IMG/VR virus record: IMGVR_UViG_3300005836_000042
Location: 1 to 64,000 of that record
Strand: one strand, 5' to 3'
DNA: 64,000 nt
Origin: a virus
In this document: one piece after another, positions 6,719-15,320 of the stretch
Layout: each line of letters starts with the position of its first letter
How positions within the stretch are numbered: the first letter of the stretch is position 1
Translations under genes and position numbers: made by a program
The notes under the pieces: model-generated
What the model was told of the DNA's origin: nothing
What the model saw: only the letters and a program-made list of their open reading frames with translations
Database searches by the model: none

Positions 6719-8374
6719 GTGCCTCGGAGCGCCAGCGGTTTGTCGCAGCCGACTTTCGAGGAACTGATCCGGAGTCAGGAGGCACGGGACAAGCTCTCGC
6801 TTCCCCAACTCCAACAGTTCTACGACAAGCTCAAGGAAGCAGCGGCAGGGATCGGCAGGTCTCGGGGGATCCCCAATAACCCTGGAGACTTCGCTGCAGA
6901 ACTCTCCGGAGGCGAGTGGATTCACGCCAGGCACCTCGACTTTCTGTCCAACTTGCTGGCGCGAGCCGAGCGGCGCGAGATCCGCAGACTGATGGTCTCG
7001 ATGCCTCCCCGCCACGGCAAGAGCCTGCTCATCAACGTGTGGTTCCCCATCTGGTGGCTTACTCGCCACCCAAAGGACACCGTCGTCCTGGCAGGCTATG
7101 GGGAGCGCTTCGCTCGGGAATGGGGTGGCAAGGTTCGGGATCTGATCATCCAGAACCGCGAGAAGCTGAACCTCGTGGTCAAGGACGACTCTGTTGCTGC
7201 GGACGACTGGCGACTGAACATGGGCGGCGGAATGATCTCGGTCGGAGTCGGCGGAGCCCTGACAGGACGAGGCGCGCACCTCCTGATCATCGACGACCCG
7301 ATCAAGAACGAGCAGGAGGCCAACTCCGAGGTCTACCGCGAGCGCATGTGGAACTGGTGGCAGGCGACGTCTTCCACGAGAATCGAGCCCAACGGCGTCG
7401 TGGTCCTCGTTGCAACGCGCTGGCACGAAGACGATCTCCTGGGAAGGCTGAGCAAGGAGAAGGACGCCTCATGGGAGATCGTCAACCTCCCCGCCATCGC
7501 GGAGGAGAACGACGCGCTTGGCAGGGCAGTTGGGGATCCCCTCTGGCCAGAGCGCTGGGCGAACGACGACCCTGACTACGAGATCCGCAAGAAAACTTCG
7601 GGGCCGTACTGGTGGTCGGCGCTCTTTCAGGGCAGGCCGTCGCCACCTGGTGGTGGCATCTTCCAACGGGAGGACTGGCAGTTCTTCAGCGACGTCAAGC
7701 AGGTGATCTCTGAGGCTGACCAGATGGTGCAGTGCTGGGACCTTGCGATGAAGGACAAGACGTCGAGCGACTACACCGTGGGGCAGGTGTGGGCCAGGAA
7801 GGGGGCTGACTTCTTCCTCGTCGACCAGATCCGTGGCCACTTCGATCTCGCTGCGATCGAGCGCTACATGAAGATGTTCACCCTGAAGTACCCCAAGGCT
7901 CTCGCCAAGCTCGTCGAGGACGCGGCTCTTGGCCCGGCGCTGAAGCAGAGGCTTCAGCACGAGGTCTCGGGGATCGTCCCCATCAAGGTCTCTGCAGGTC
8001 CGAAGTCCCCTTCCAAGACAGCTCGTGCGCAGAACGTGGTGCCCTATCTGCAGGGCCACAACATCTACCTTCGGGCTGAAGAGGATGGGACGAAGCCGCA
8101 GTGGGTCTGGGAGTTCATCGAGGAGTGCGCTCAGTTCGACAAGGGTGCCCACGACGATCAGGTCGACGCGATGGGCCATGCGATTGCCTACATGCAGCCT
8201 GGCGGCTGGAGGGACATCAAGAAGGCGCTCGCGGAGGCGATGGAGAAGGACCCGAGCAACGTGATGACTCCTCAGCAAGCGCGACAGGTGTGGTTCGCAG
8301 AGAAGACGAAGCAGGTTCGCAAGCGTGCTGACAGGTTGTTCAACCCGCCACGGCGGGGGACGAGGATGTGGTGA
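6719..8374 (+). CDS. terL: Terminase large subunit (ATPase-nuclease)
   Basis: At 551 aa this has the two terminase modules. In the ATPase, Walker A-like MPPRHGKS is at 95-102, Walker B LLIIDDP has Asp192-Asp193, and the coupling motif is ATRWHEDD. In the RNase H-like nuclease, CWDLAMKDKTSSDYT carries Asp341 and Asp351, and HDDQVDA carries Asp479, Asp480 and Asp483. It cuts concatemers and drives packaging into the prohead through the portal. The GTG at 6719 lacks an SD; a TTG seven codons on, with GGAG upstream, is an alternative. No small terminase subunit was recognised next to it. It opens the late plus-strand block. Confidence 0.97.
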   Translation: MPRSASGLSQPTFEELIRSQEARDKLSLPQLQQFYDKLKEAAAGIGRSRGIPNNPGDFAAELSGGEWIHARHLDFLSNLLARAERREIRRLMVSMPPRHGKSLLINVWFPIWWLTRHPKDTVVLAGYGERFAREWGGKVRDLIIQNREKLNLVVKDDSVAADDWRLNMGGGMISVGVGGALTGRGAHLLIIDDPIKNEQEANSEVYRERMWNWWQATSSTRIEPNGVVVLVATRWHEDDLLGRLSKEKDASWEIVNLPAIAEENDALGRAVGDPLWPERWANDDPDYEIRKKTSGPYWWSALFQGRPSPPGGGIFQREDWQFFSDVKQVISEADQMVQCWDLAMKDKTSSDYTVGQVWARKGADFFLVDQIRGHFDLAAIERYMKMFTLKYPKALAKLVEDAALGPALKQRLQHEVSGIVPIKVSAGPKSPSKTARAQNVVPYLQGHNIYLRAEEDGTKPQWVWEFIEECAQFDKGAHDDQVDAMGHAIAYMQPGGWRDIKKALAEAMEKDPSNVMTPQQARQVWFAEKTKQVRKRADRLFNPPRRGTRMW

Positions 8375-8578
8375 ATGGTGACCTACAGGGTCTACGTGCA
8401 CGGGCCAGGGCGAAAGGCGTTCGCCCTTGGGCAGTCGCACTTCAGCCTCAAGAGGGCCATCCGCTCAGCTGCGGATAGCGCAACCAAGATCGTCGGAAGG
8501 AAGATGGTCCCCCACAGGATTATCGGAAGCGGCTTCGAGGGAACGCAACTTCTGGTGCTGCATCTGATGGCTCTCTAG
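8375..8578 (+). CDS. Hypothetical small protein after terminase, 67 aa
   Basis: The ATG follows the terminase stop with no gap. The protein is basic (YRVYVHGPGRKAFALG, KRAIRSAADSATKIVGRK) with a hydrophobic end. Size and charge would allow a nucleic-acid-binding accessory to packaging, but no domain is recognised. Confidence 0.6.
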   Translation: MVTYRVYVHGPGRKAFALGQSHFSLKRAIRSAADSATKIVGRKMVPHRIIGSGFEGTQLLVLHLMAL

Positions 8579-8612
8579 AGCCCGAGGCTGGAGACCACGT
8601 AAGCTCTGGGGG

Positions 8613-8692
8613 CGGGGGTCGGCTCAGGGGCTCGGCCCCCGTCCTTATTGACAGCACGCTGGGAATTTGGTCCTATCACCCCTAGCGGGGTG
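8613..8692 (+). promoter_or_regulatory. Hairpins plus weak promoter-like element before the coiled-coil gene
   Basis: A GC-rich stem (8613-8620 with 8634-8641) has only a poor T-run after it. TTGACA follows at 8648-8653, with a weak TCCTAT 17 bases later (8671-8676). Then comes a perfect stem CACCCC-TAGC-GGGGTG (8677-8692) whose 3' arm contains the G-rich SD-like sequence for the ATG at 8697. The last hairpin could mask that ribosome site. The promoter match is weak. Confidence 0.35.
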
Positions 8693-8696
8693 GTAG

Positions 8697-9035
8697 ATGG
8701 GCTGGTTCGACCACGCGCGTGACGACGCGCTGGTCATTCTAAAAGCCGAGAACAGCGACTTGCGTGCGCAGCTCCGTGCGGAGCGTACGCAGTTCGCGGA
8801 GGAGCGCCAGCAGCTTCTCGACAGGATCATCGCCCTCTCGCGCCCCGAGATCCACCGTGAGCTTCACCCCCGCGCAGCAGTCGTCCCTCAGCGCCAGCCC
8901 CAACGCAAGGTGGGGCTTCCTGGCTCTGGGCATCTGGTGCCACGTCCGGATCCACCGGCTGAACGCATCGACCCTGAGGCGCTCTATCACCTGCCCGCGC
9001 AGAGAGAAGAGCCCATGGAGGAGACGCCCAGCTGA
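8697..9035 (+). CDS. Coiled-coil protein upstream of portal, 112 aa
   Basis: Residues about 12-48 form an amphipathic, heptad-like helix (ILKAENSDLRAQLRAERTQF and on), and the C-terminal half is Pro/Arg-rich and disordered-looking. The TGA overlaps the portal ATG (TGATG), so it is coupled to portal synthesis. This may be a head-assembly or packaging accessory; no family recognised. Confidence 0.65.
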   Translation: MGWFDHARDDALVILKAENSDLRAQLRAERTQFAEERQQLLDRIIALSRPEIHRELHPRAAVVPQRQPQRKVGLPGSGHLVPRPDPPAERIDPEALYHLPAQREEPMEETPS

Positions 9036-11770
9036 TGGCGATGCAGGCCCGCTACCCGCAGCCCTCGCAGCGGTACGCGCGGTTCCCCAGGATCGACGCC
9101 GATGCCTCCGAGATCATCGGCTACCGCGACACCCACTTCGCAGACTTCCAGACCTTCCGAAACCACGTCCTTTCCGAGATTGCGCGCAGCGTGCTGTACA
9201 AGCACGGGCAGCAGTGGATCGAGCGTGAGAGCGAAGTCCTGACGGATGGGGCGCGCGGGTACGCCTGGAAGGCGCTCCAACCCAACGCCGACGTGGAGCG
9301 CCCGATGCCGGTGGACAACCGGGTTGGGGCTTCGATAGACGTCGAGTTCGCCACGCTCTCCAAGAGGCAGTGGCAGCCCAAGATCCCGACCTACTCGCGT
9401 GACCCCCGCAGGGAAGCGAGCGCCAAGGTCGCGGGGAGCATCCTGAAGGACCGGATGAAGAAGCTGTCGTGGGACGATCTCCGCGACCGCTTCACCATGA
9501 ACGACATCTCGCATGGCATCGCGATCATGAAGTCGTTCTGGAACGAGTCCTACTACGACGTGACGTGGATCCAGTCGTCGGACGCGATGAAGTGCCAGCA
9601 GTGCGAGCGGACGCTCAGCTCACCACGAGTTCCTTCCGGGCTCGTGAACATGCTGAGGAACGGGCAGACCGTGACGCCCGATGCGATGGAAGGGCCGCTT
9701 GACGCGATGCTCACCAACTGCCCGATGTGCACGGGGCCGCTCGCTCCGATGGACGTCGACCAGCAGGACTCCAAGGACATGTTCCAACGCCCGATGGGGG
9801 AGTACGTCCCCAAGGGCAACACCGACCTGGAGATCGTCTCGGCCTTCGAGTACTACCCTCAGAACGCGGGGATCTACGTCAACACCAACACGATCAAGCA
9901 GCACGGGGTGTGTAAGGTCCGCTCGCTCGACTGGGTGGAAGAGCACTTCCCCTGGCTCGAAGGCAAGATCGACCCGGAGCCTCCTGAGGAGCTGATGCGG
10001 TTCCACCCCACGTTGGGGATGTGGGACTACGTAGGCAGGTTCCACCCGACGCTCGACTCGGGCATGTTCGACTGCCACGTCCGGGTGTTCGAGATGTACG
10101 CTGAGCCCTCCTACCGCTACCCCGAGGGACGGAGCATCATCGTCATCGGCAGGCAGCAGGACGTGATCGCCGTCAACGAGCCGTTGGTGGTGAGCATTCA
10201 GGACGAGACCACAGGCGACAAGGTCTCCGTCCCCAAGGTCTGCTTTGGCGTTGCGGTGTGGAAGGAGGTCGAGGACGTCCTGTGGGGCAGGAACCTCCCG
10301 GCTGACATCATCTCCCCGCAGAACCGGCTGAACGGGATCGACTCCCAGACGGTCGAAGCCAGGGAGCGGATGGGCTCCCCCAATCTCATGATCCCCGAGG
10401 ATGCGGACCTGCAGGGTCCGGAGTACGACGCCTCCTACGGGGTGGGCAAACTGTTCCGCTACCAACCCTCTGTGGTGGTCCCCGGTGCGAAGCCCGAGGT
10501 GTTCGGCTCAGTGCTGATGCCTGCAGGGGTGAACGAGGAGCGGCAAAGCGTCGAGAGTTCCATCACCAAGATCATCGGGCCAGCCGACATCGAGATCGGA
10601 GAGGCGCCCAGGAACGTCACCACCACGAGCGGGCTCCAGATCTTGGGAGAGCAGGCTGAGCGGAGGCGTGCGACCCGTGAGCGCTCGCTGACCAGCGCTT
10701 TCCAGAAGATCTGGGAGCACCAGATGCAGATGTTGTGGGTGCTCCGGATCGACGAGGACACCTACGAGGAGACCTCTCCTGATGGCTCGTGGGAGCTGAA
10801 GCAGTACAACCGCGACTCGATCGCCGGACACACGCGGGTGGAGATCGAGAAGCAGGCCTACATCGACAGGTCGATCGTCCTCCGGGAGGCTTCTCGTGAG
10901 GCTCAGGTGGACGGGCTCTACGGACCACCGGCGCTCTTCTCTCCGCTGGTCAGGAAGAAGCTGTTGGAGCTGCGGGGGCTGCCCACCGACGTCAACGAGG
11001 AGTCCAACCTGCAGATCGACCACGCGAAGCGGACGTGGGTGGACTTCGTCGATGACGGCAAGATCCCCGTGATCGACCAATCGGTGGACGACCCCAACAT
11101 CAACTTCCAGGTTCTGGGCGCGCAGTTCAAACAGGACGAGGGGCTCAGGCTGTCGGAGGAGCACGGCTGGTTCGCCATCGTTGGGGACTTGTCTGGGTGG
11201 AAGGACGACCTTCTTCGTCTGCAGCAACAGGACATGATGATGCGGCAGATGTACGTCAACGAGGAGCAGGCCCCCCAGATCTACGGACAGCTGACGATCG
11301 CCTATCAGGACGCCAAGGCTGCCTTCGAGCAGGCCAAGCTCCAGCCGCCGCCGACCGTTCCTGGGATGCCACCCGAGCAGCAGCAGCTTCAGGAGCCACA
11401 GCCTCCACCGCCTCCCGTGTTCGCGCCGCGCCAGATCGAGAAGCAGATCATGCTGGTCTGGGCGCAGCTGCTGAAGCGGACCGACTCGATGCAGAAGTGG
11501 GCCGAGGCGGAGGGAATGAAGCAGCTCAAGAGCCCGGAGGAGATGGTCCAGAAGATGGAGAACTACCTCCGCTTCCGGGCGTACTTCGAGGGCTTCGGCG
11601 TGTTGGGGGGAGCGGCTGCTCCCACTCCTGGGAGTCTCCCGGAGGGTGTCGTTCCACAGCCGCCCCAGACTTCGCCACCGCAGCAACCGGGGGCGCAGCA
11701 AGGTGGGCCTCCTCCAACCTCTGGAGCTGCAGCCAGCCCGCTCCCCCCAAGTCCACCGGTTGGCCAGTGA
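9035..11770 (+). CDS. Portal protein, podovirus type, with a zinc-knuckle insertion
   Basis: At 911 aa it is in the size range of large podovirus portals and sits in the expected slot between TerL and the scaffold/capsid genes. The long central helical region and the Gln/Pro-rich, low-complexity C-tail suit a portal with a disordered end. Unusually, two CxxC pairs (Cys187/190 and Cys229/232) flank a roughly 38-residue loop, which looks like a zinc ribbon inserted in the clip or wing region. The dodecameric ring would form the DNA channel and bind TerL and the adaptor. Assignment rests on position, size and general portal-like features rather than a single motif. Confidence 0.85.
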   Translation: MAMQARYPQPSQRYARFPRIDADASEIIGYRDTHFADFQTFRNHVLSEIARSVLYKHGQQWIERESEVLTDGARGYAWKALQPNADVERPMPVDNRVGASIDVEFATLSKRQWQPKIPTYSRDPRREASAKVAGSILKDRMKKLSWDDLRDRFTMNDISHGIAIMKSFWNESYYDVTWIQSSDAMKCQQCERTLSSPRVPSGLVNMLRNGQTVTPDAMEGPLDAMLTNCPMCTGPLAPMDVDQQDSKDMFQRPMGEYVPKGNTDLEIVSAFEYYPQNAGIYVNTNTIKQHGVCKVRSLDWVEEHFPWLEGKIDPEPPEELMRFHPTLGMWDYVGRFHPTLDSGMFDCHVRVFEMYAEPSYRYPEGRSIIVIGRQQDVIAVNEPLVVSIQDETTGDKVSVPKVCFGVAVWKEVEDVLWGRNLPADIISPQNRLNGIDSQTVEARERMGSPNLMIPEDADLQGPEYDASYGVGKLFRYQPSVVVPGAKPEVFGSVLMPAGVNEERQSVESSITKIIGPADIEIGEAPRNVTTTSGLQILGEQAERRRATRERSLTSAFQKIWEHQMQMLWVLRIDEDTYEETSPDGSWELKQYNRDSIAGHTRVEIEKQAYIDRSIVLREASREAQVDGLYGPPALFSPLVRKKLLELRGLPTDVNEESNLQIDHAKRTWVDFVDDGKIPVIDQSVDDPNINFQVLGAQFKQDEGLRLSEEHGWFAIVGDLSGWKDDLLRLQQQDMMMRQMYVNEEQAPQIYGQLTIAYQDAKAAFEQAKLQPPPTVPGMPPEQQQLQEPQPPPPPVFAPRQIEKQIMLVWAQLLKRTDSMQKWAEAEGMKQLKSPEEMVQKMENYLRFRAYFEGFGVLGGAAAPTPGSLPEGVVPQPPQTSPPQQPGAQQGGPPPTSGAAASPLPPSPPVGQ

Positions 11771-11779
11771 GGTAGCGAG

Positions 11780-12148
11780 ATGATGAACCCATCTGGGCTC
11801 AGGAGGGCGATGATGGCGGCAGCTGACGCGGAGAAGAAGAAGAAGCCGGTTGCCCCGACGTCAGCCGACGTTGCACGGCGTGGTGCGATCAACAGCGGTG
11901 GCTTCGAGGGAGAGCAGGCCCGTGCGCAGGCTGCGCGGGAGAAGGCCACCGGAGCCGCTGCCGCTCAGGAGCGGGCGGCAAACGAGGGGTCCTACGCAGG
12001 GCTGGGGCTCGCTGACCGGGCGGCAGCCGAGCGGCTGATCCGGAGCGGCGAGGCGAAGACCCAGGACGAGGCTGCGGGGATCATCAAGAAGCGGAAGGCC
12101 AAGCCGACGACTGCGGGGGCGCAGGCGAAGGCGCTGGAGAAGCCATGA
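11780..12148 (+). CDS. Basic Ala/Lys-rich small protein, 122 aa
   Basis: It is very rich in Ala, Lys, Glu and Gly, with charged helical stretches (AAADAEKKKKPVAP, ARAQAAREKATGAAAAQERA). The tail AGAQAKALEKP faintly resembles the HAQA-type tails of two small proteins at 23945-24326. ATGA coupling links it to the next gene. A DNA-binding or head-associated accessory is possible; function unknown. Confidence 0.6.
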   Translation: MMNPSGLRRAMMAAADAEKKKKPVAPTSADVARRGAINSGGFEGEQARAQAAREKATGAAAAQERAANEGSYAGLGLADRAAAERLIRSGEAKTQDEAAGIIKKRKAKPTTAGAQAKALEKP

Positions 12149-12378
12149 TGATGGACATGCCCGACGAGACGCTGCCCACGGCATCGCTCCAGGCGAACGC
12201 GCTGGAGTCGCTCGCACCGGACTCCGAGATCAAGCGCATGGAGAAGATGCTCGCGCAGCAGGCTGCGAACGCAATGCAGCCTCAAGGTGAGGAGATGGGT
12301 GAGGCTCCAGACGCCGACGAGCCGCTATCGCTGGAAAAGCTGATGGCGAGCGGCGAAGAGCCCGACATCTACGACTGA
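12145..12378 (+). CDS. Acidic small protein, 77 aa
   Basis: The start at 12145 (three ATGs in a row) overlaps the previous stop as ATGA. The protein is acidic with Met- and Gln-rich helices and ends EEPDIYD. It is coupled to the zinc micro-protein that follows (TGATG). It could be a small scaffold partner; no family recognised. Confidence 0.6.
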   Translation: MMMDMPDETLPTASLQANALESLAPDSEIKRMEKMLAQQAANAMQPQGEEMGEAPDADEPLSLEKLMASGEEPDIYD

Positions 12379-12518
12379 TGCCGCACACCCACGAGTGTCC
12401 GCTCTGCGACTCGAAGTACAGCTGCAGCGACCTGGGCTGTGAGGAGATGCCCATCAACATCTGTGAGGAGTGCATGAAGGGCATCGACGAAGTTCCTGCG
12501 GAGGAAGTCGTTCATTGA
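12378..12518 (+). CDS. Zinc-binding micro-protein, 46 aa
   Basis: The ATG overlaps the previous stop (TGATG). Six cysteines and two His in 46 residues (HTHECPLCDSKYSC, then CEEMPINICEECMKG) form two CxxC pairs with further ligands, so a compact structural zinc fold is likely. Its stop overlaps the TTG of the next zinc protein (TTGA). Confidence 0.7.
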   Translation: MPHTHECPLCDSKYSCSDLGCEEMPINICEECMKGIDEVPAEEVVH

Positions 12519-12754
12519 AGCTCATCTCCTGTACGAAGTGTGGGGCGAGACGGATTGGCCCCAAGAACGACAAGCACCCCAAGGGTGCGCCCGTCGTGAT
12601 GGCCTTTTTCAGCAGCCCTGGCGCGATCGTCATGAAGTGCCACCGCTGCACGCACGCGATGAAGCTCACGGCAGTCGAGTTCCACCGTCTACCGGTGTTG
12701 ACTGCTGGGGAGCTGGAGGACCTTGGCTTCTCTAGCCAGCTTGCTGTACAGTAG
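12515..12754 (+). CDS. Com-like zinc-ribbon protein, 79 aa
   Basis: The TTG at 12515 overlaps the previous stop as TTGA; a longer reading from 12470 would run through that gene. Two CxxC pairs (SCTKCGARRIGPK and MKCHRCTHAMKL) are separated by about 36 residues. This recalls the Mu Com translational-regulator family (short zinc proteins with two such pairs), but the spacer is longer. It may regulate expression of head genes; that is inference from fold and position. Confidence 0.65.
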   Translation: MKLISCTKCGARRIGPKNDKHPKGAPVVMAFFSSPGAIVMKCHRCTHAMKLTAVEFHRLPVLTAGELEDLGFSSQLAVQ

Positions 12755-12792
12755 TCCGAACTTGAACGGGTCTACCCCGTGAGAGGAACCAG

Positions 12793-13899
12793 ATGCCTGA
12801 CGATTTCGAGCCTGACGTAGCGGGTGGCGGCGAGCCAGCGGGTGACGAGCCCGTTGTCGACGAGACCTCTACCCCTGAGGGGGAACCGGCTGAACCCCAG
12901 GGTGACGGTGCTGCCGAGGACACCACTTCTGACGTAGACGATCAGCAAGGTTCAGAGTCGACCCCTGCAGCAGGCCGCAGCGCGAGACTCCAGAAGCTCC
13001 TGGCGAAGTACGGTGGGGACGAAGACCAGATGGTCGACGCCTACTTCGAGCAGGCCAACTCGATGAGCGAACTGAAGCAGAAGTTCGACGAGCTGGCCGA
13101 GAAGTTGACCCAGAAGCAACTGACCCCCGAGGAGGAGGCGAGGCAACTCGCTGAGGACCCGGACGTCAAGGAGATCGGTGTCGAGTTGGCAAACCTCGAC
13201 GCTGAGATCAAGGATTACGGAGCACGGGACAAGCAGCTGGTCTCCGAGTACGGTCAGTTGGAGACCACGATTCAGGCTCTGACGGCGAAGTTGGAGTTCG
13301 CCCCGGACGACCTGACGAAGATGGAGCTGAAGCGAGAGATCGCGGAAGCCAAGCGTGAGCAGAAGGACGTGGCGCGAGACTGGCGTTCCAACCAGTCTGC
13401 TCTGCGTAACAGCAATCGTCTTCTGCAGAGCGCCATCCGGGACTACCGTGAAGCGGAATCCAAGGCCAAGGCGAAGAGGGAACAGGCAAAGAAACTGGAG
13501 TGGGACCAGAAGGCAGACGCAGCAGCGACGAAGAAGGACTTCTCCGATTCGATCCGGGCCGAGGCAGCCGCGTACGGCATCGAGCAGAAAAGCTCGAAGT
13601 ACTCGATGATCCAGCAGGCGATTCAAAACCGGCTGGTGACCTACCTCCGCTCGCTTGGCGAAGAGGCTGAGGGGATCGACATCCCCGAGGCTGTCGGGCT
13701 CCTGTTCAAGGAGTACGCCGAGGGCATGGGCCACAAGCGTCGTGGACGTGCTCTCGCCCAGGCAAAGGACGCGACTCGGTCGAAGCCCCTTTCTCCTGAC
13801 CTGAAGGCGACTGATCCGAAGGCTCCACCCAAGGACAAGACCGGCAACTACTGGGACCCCAAATTCGTCCGGGAGCGGGCGAAGCAGATGTTGGGGTAG
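12793..13899 (+). CDS. Head scaffolding protein (candidate)
   Basis: The 368-aa protein directly precedes the capsid gene. Residues 1-60 are highly acidic and disordered. The middle is a long, charged coiled-coil region (VELANLDAEIKDYGARDKQL through AKAKREQAKKLEWDQKADAA), and the C-terminus is basic (GHKRRGRALAQAKDATRSKP). This acidic-coil-basic plan and its place between portal and capsid are typical of scaffolds, which template the prohead and leave or are degraded. No protease domain is visible in it. Confidence 0.8.
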   Translation: MPDDFEPDVAGGGEPAGDEPVVDETSTPEGEPAEPQGDGAAEDTTSDVDDQQGSESTPAAGRSARLQKLLAKYGGDEDQMVDAYFEQANSMSELKQKFDELAEKLTQKQLTPEEEARQLAEDPDVKEIGVELANLDAEIKDYGARDKQLVSEYGQLETTIQALTAKLEFAPDDLTKMELKREIAEAKREQKDVARDWRSNQSALRNSNRLLQSAIRDYREAESKAKAKREQAKKLEWDQKADAAATKKDFSDSIRAEAAAYGIEQKSSKYSMIQQAIQNRLVTYLRSLGEEAEGIDIPEAVGLLFKEYAEGMGHKRRGRALAQAKDATRSKPLSPDLKATDPKAPPKDKTGNYWDPKFVRERAKQMLG

Positions 13900-13926
13900 T
13901 TGCTGTCGGTCGGGTGAGGTTCTCTC

Positions 13927-15237
13927 ATGGCTGGTGAGTTCCAGAACGCTGGGGTGGCGATCAAGACCGTTTACCCCACGAAGGCCCTGGAGCCGATGAT
14001 CAACGAGGAGGCCCCGTTCCGGGCCAAGCTCTCCAAGAGCATCCCCGCTGGTGGAAAGGTCTCCGAGGGGGACGTCAAGTTCAACGGCATCCTGGCGCTG
14101 CCGCAGAACGTCGCACAGATCCAGGACGGTGACGACCTGCAGGACGCGGGCGAGCGGTCGGAGGTGCAGTTCAACCTGCGGCCGACGATCTTCACGGCCA
14201 CCATGAACATCGGGTGGCTGACCCGCAAGGCGATCAACAGCAACAAGAGCGGCTTCAACGGCGGTGAGGTTCGTCGCCGCACCGAGGAGACGGTCGGCAA
14301 CCTGGGCAAGTTCATCGAGTCGCAGTACGTGGGCTCGTACGGGAACGGCTCGCGTGGCTTCGTGGAGACGAGCGCTGCGGGTTACCTGCAGCTGCGGCTC
14401 CCGGAGACGACCAAGCTGGTTCGGCAGGGGATGAAGGTCTCCGTCCGCGTCAGCACCAACATCGCCACCGTTCGGCACGCTTCGCTCGACGGCATCCGTG
14501 TGTCGAGCGTCAACCCCGACACCCGGCGCATCACGCTGACCGGCGTGGCGGACCACACCGCAGGCGGCACCGTCGTGGCCGACGACCAGATCATCGTCAC
14601 CACGAAGGCCTCGCAGGTGATCACCAACGTGTTCGCCAACTCGCTTCGTTCGCTGATCGACGATGGCACCGTGGCGCAGTACATCCACGGCGTCGACCGC
14701 ACCACGGCGGGCAACGAGAAGCTGAAGTCCTACGTGGACTCCAACGGCGGAACGCCGCGTGATCTCACCGAGCAGATCCTCATCAAGGCCAACCACGCCA
14801 TCCGCGAGGGCGTGGGCAAGCGGCCCACCGACATGTGGTGCGGGCCTGGGCAGTTCCAGAAGTACATCGACTTCGTGGCTCCGGACCGGCGCCGCGCGGT
14901 TTCGGGCGGGACGTACGACAAGTCCACCGGCTACAAGTCGGAGGACGAGTTCGTGCACTACGCGCCCGGTGTCGCGCTCCGCATGAACCTCAGCTTCGAC
15001 GTCATCCCCCGCGAGCTGTTCCTGATCTCGTGGGACACCATGTTCCACTACCTCGCGCAGGAGATGCAGTGGGTCGACGACGACTCGATGCTGCACCTCG
15101 CGCTGGGCACCTCGGGCGCCAGCTACCGTGCCCGGTGGGACAGCTTCATGTCCTCGATGGAGAACATCGGCTGCGACATGCCCTCGGCCAACGGAGTGAT
15201 CCGCGACCTGAAGGCACCGGACATCGGCGACGTCTAA
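13927..15237 (+). CDS. Major capsid protein (HK97-type fold, inferred)
   Basis: At 436 aa it follows the scaffold gene and precedes two hairpins. Such extra spacing in a tightly packed operon suits a highly expressed gene. The middle has a P-domain-like long helix region (VGNLGKFIESQYVGSYGNG) and strands, and the region around DVIPRELFLISWDTMF resembles the A-domain core of large podovirus coat proteins. It forms the icosahedral shell. Assignment rests on size, position and overall character; no diagnostic motif exists for this fold. Confidence 0.85.
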   Translation: MAGEFQNAGVAIKTVYPTKALEPMINEEAPFRAKLSKSIPAGGKVSEGDVKFNGILALPQNVAQIQDGDDLQDAGERSEVQFNLRPTIFTATMNIGWLTRKAINSNKSGFNGGEVRRRTEETVGNLGKFIESQYVGSYGNGSRGFVETSAAGYLQLRLPETTKLVRQGMKVSVRVSTNIATVRHASLDGIRVSSVNPDTRRITLTGVADHTAGGTVVADDQIIVTTKASQVITNVFANSLRSLIDDGTVAQYIHGVDRTTAGNEKLKSYVDSNGGTPRDLTEQILIKANHAIREGVGKRPTDMWCGPGQFQKYIDFVAPDRRRAVSGGTYDKSTGYKSEDEFVHYAPGVALRMNLSFDVIPRELFLISWDTMFHYLAQEMQWVDDDSMLHLALGTSGASYRARWDSFMSSMENIGCDMPSANGVIRDLKAPDIGDV

Positions 15238-15257
15238 GCATCTCGGGTAGGGCACGT

Positions 15258-15300
15258 GGGGGCGAGAGATCGCCCCCGCAACCCAGCGCTAGGGCTGGGT
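15258..15300 (+). promoter_or_regulatory. Two perfect hairpins after the capsid gene
   Basis: GGGGGCGA-GAGA-TCGCCCCC (15258-15277) is followed by ACCCAGC-GCTAGG-GCTGGGT (15281-15300). Neither has a T-run, so simple rho-independent termination is unlikely. They may stabilise the 3' end of capsid mRNA, set an RNase processing point or attenuate downstream reading. Confidence 0.65.
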
Positions 15301-15320
15301 AACTCGAAAAGGAACAGGAC

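Noticed and set aside
12952-15255. Long minus-strand open frame of 767 codons across scaffold and capsid genes
   Set aside because: It is a shadow of the plus-strand genes: Arg/Leu/Val-rich with no SD or domain, and it would run against two well-supported genes.
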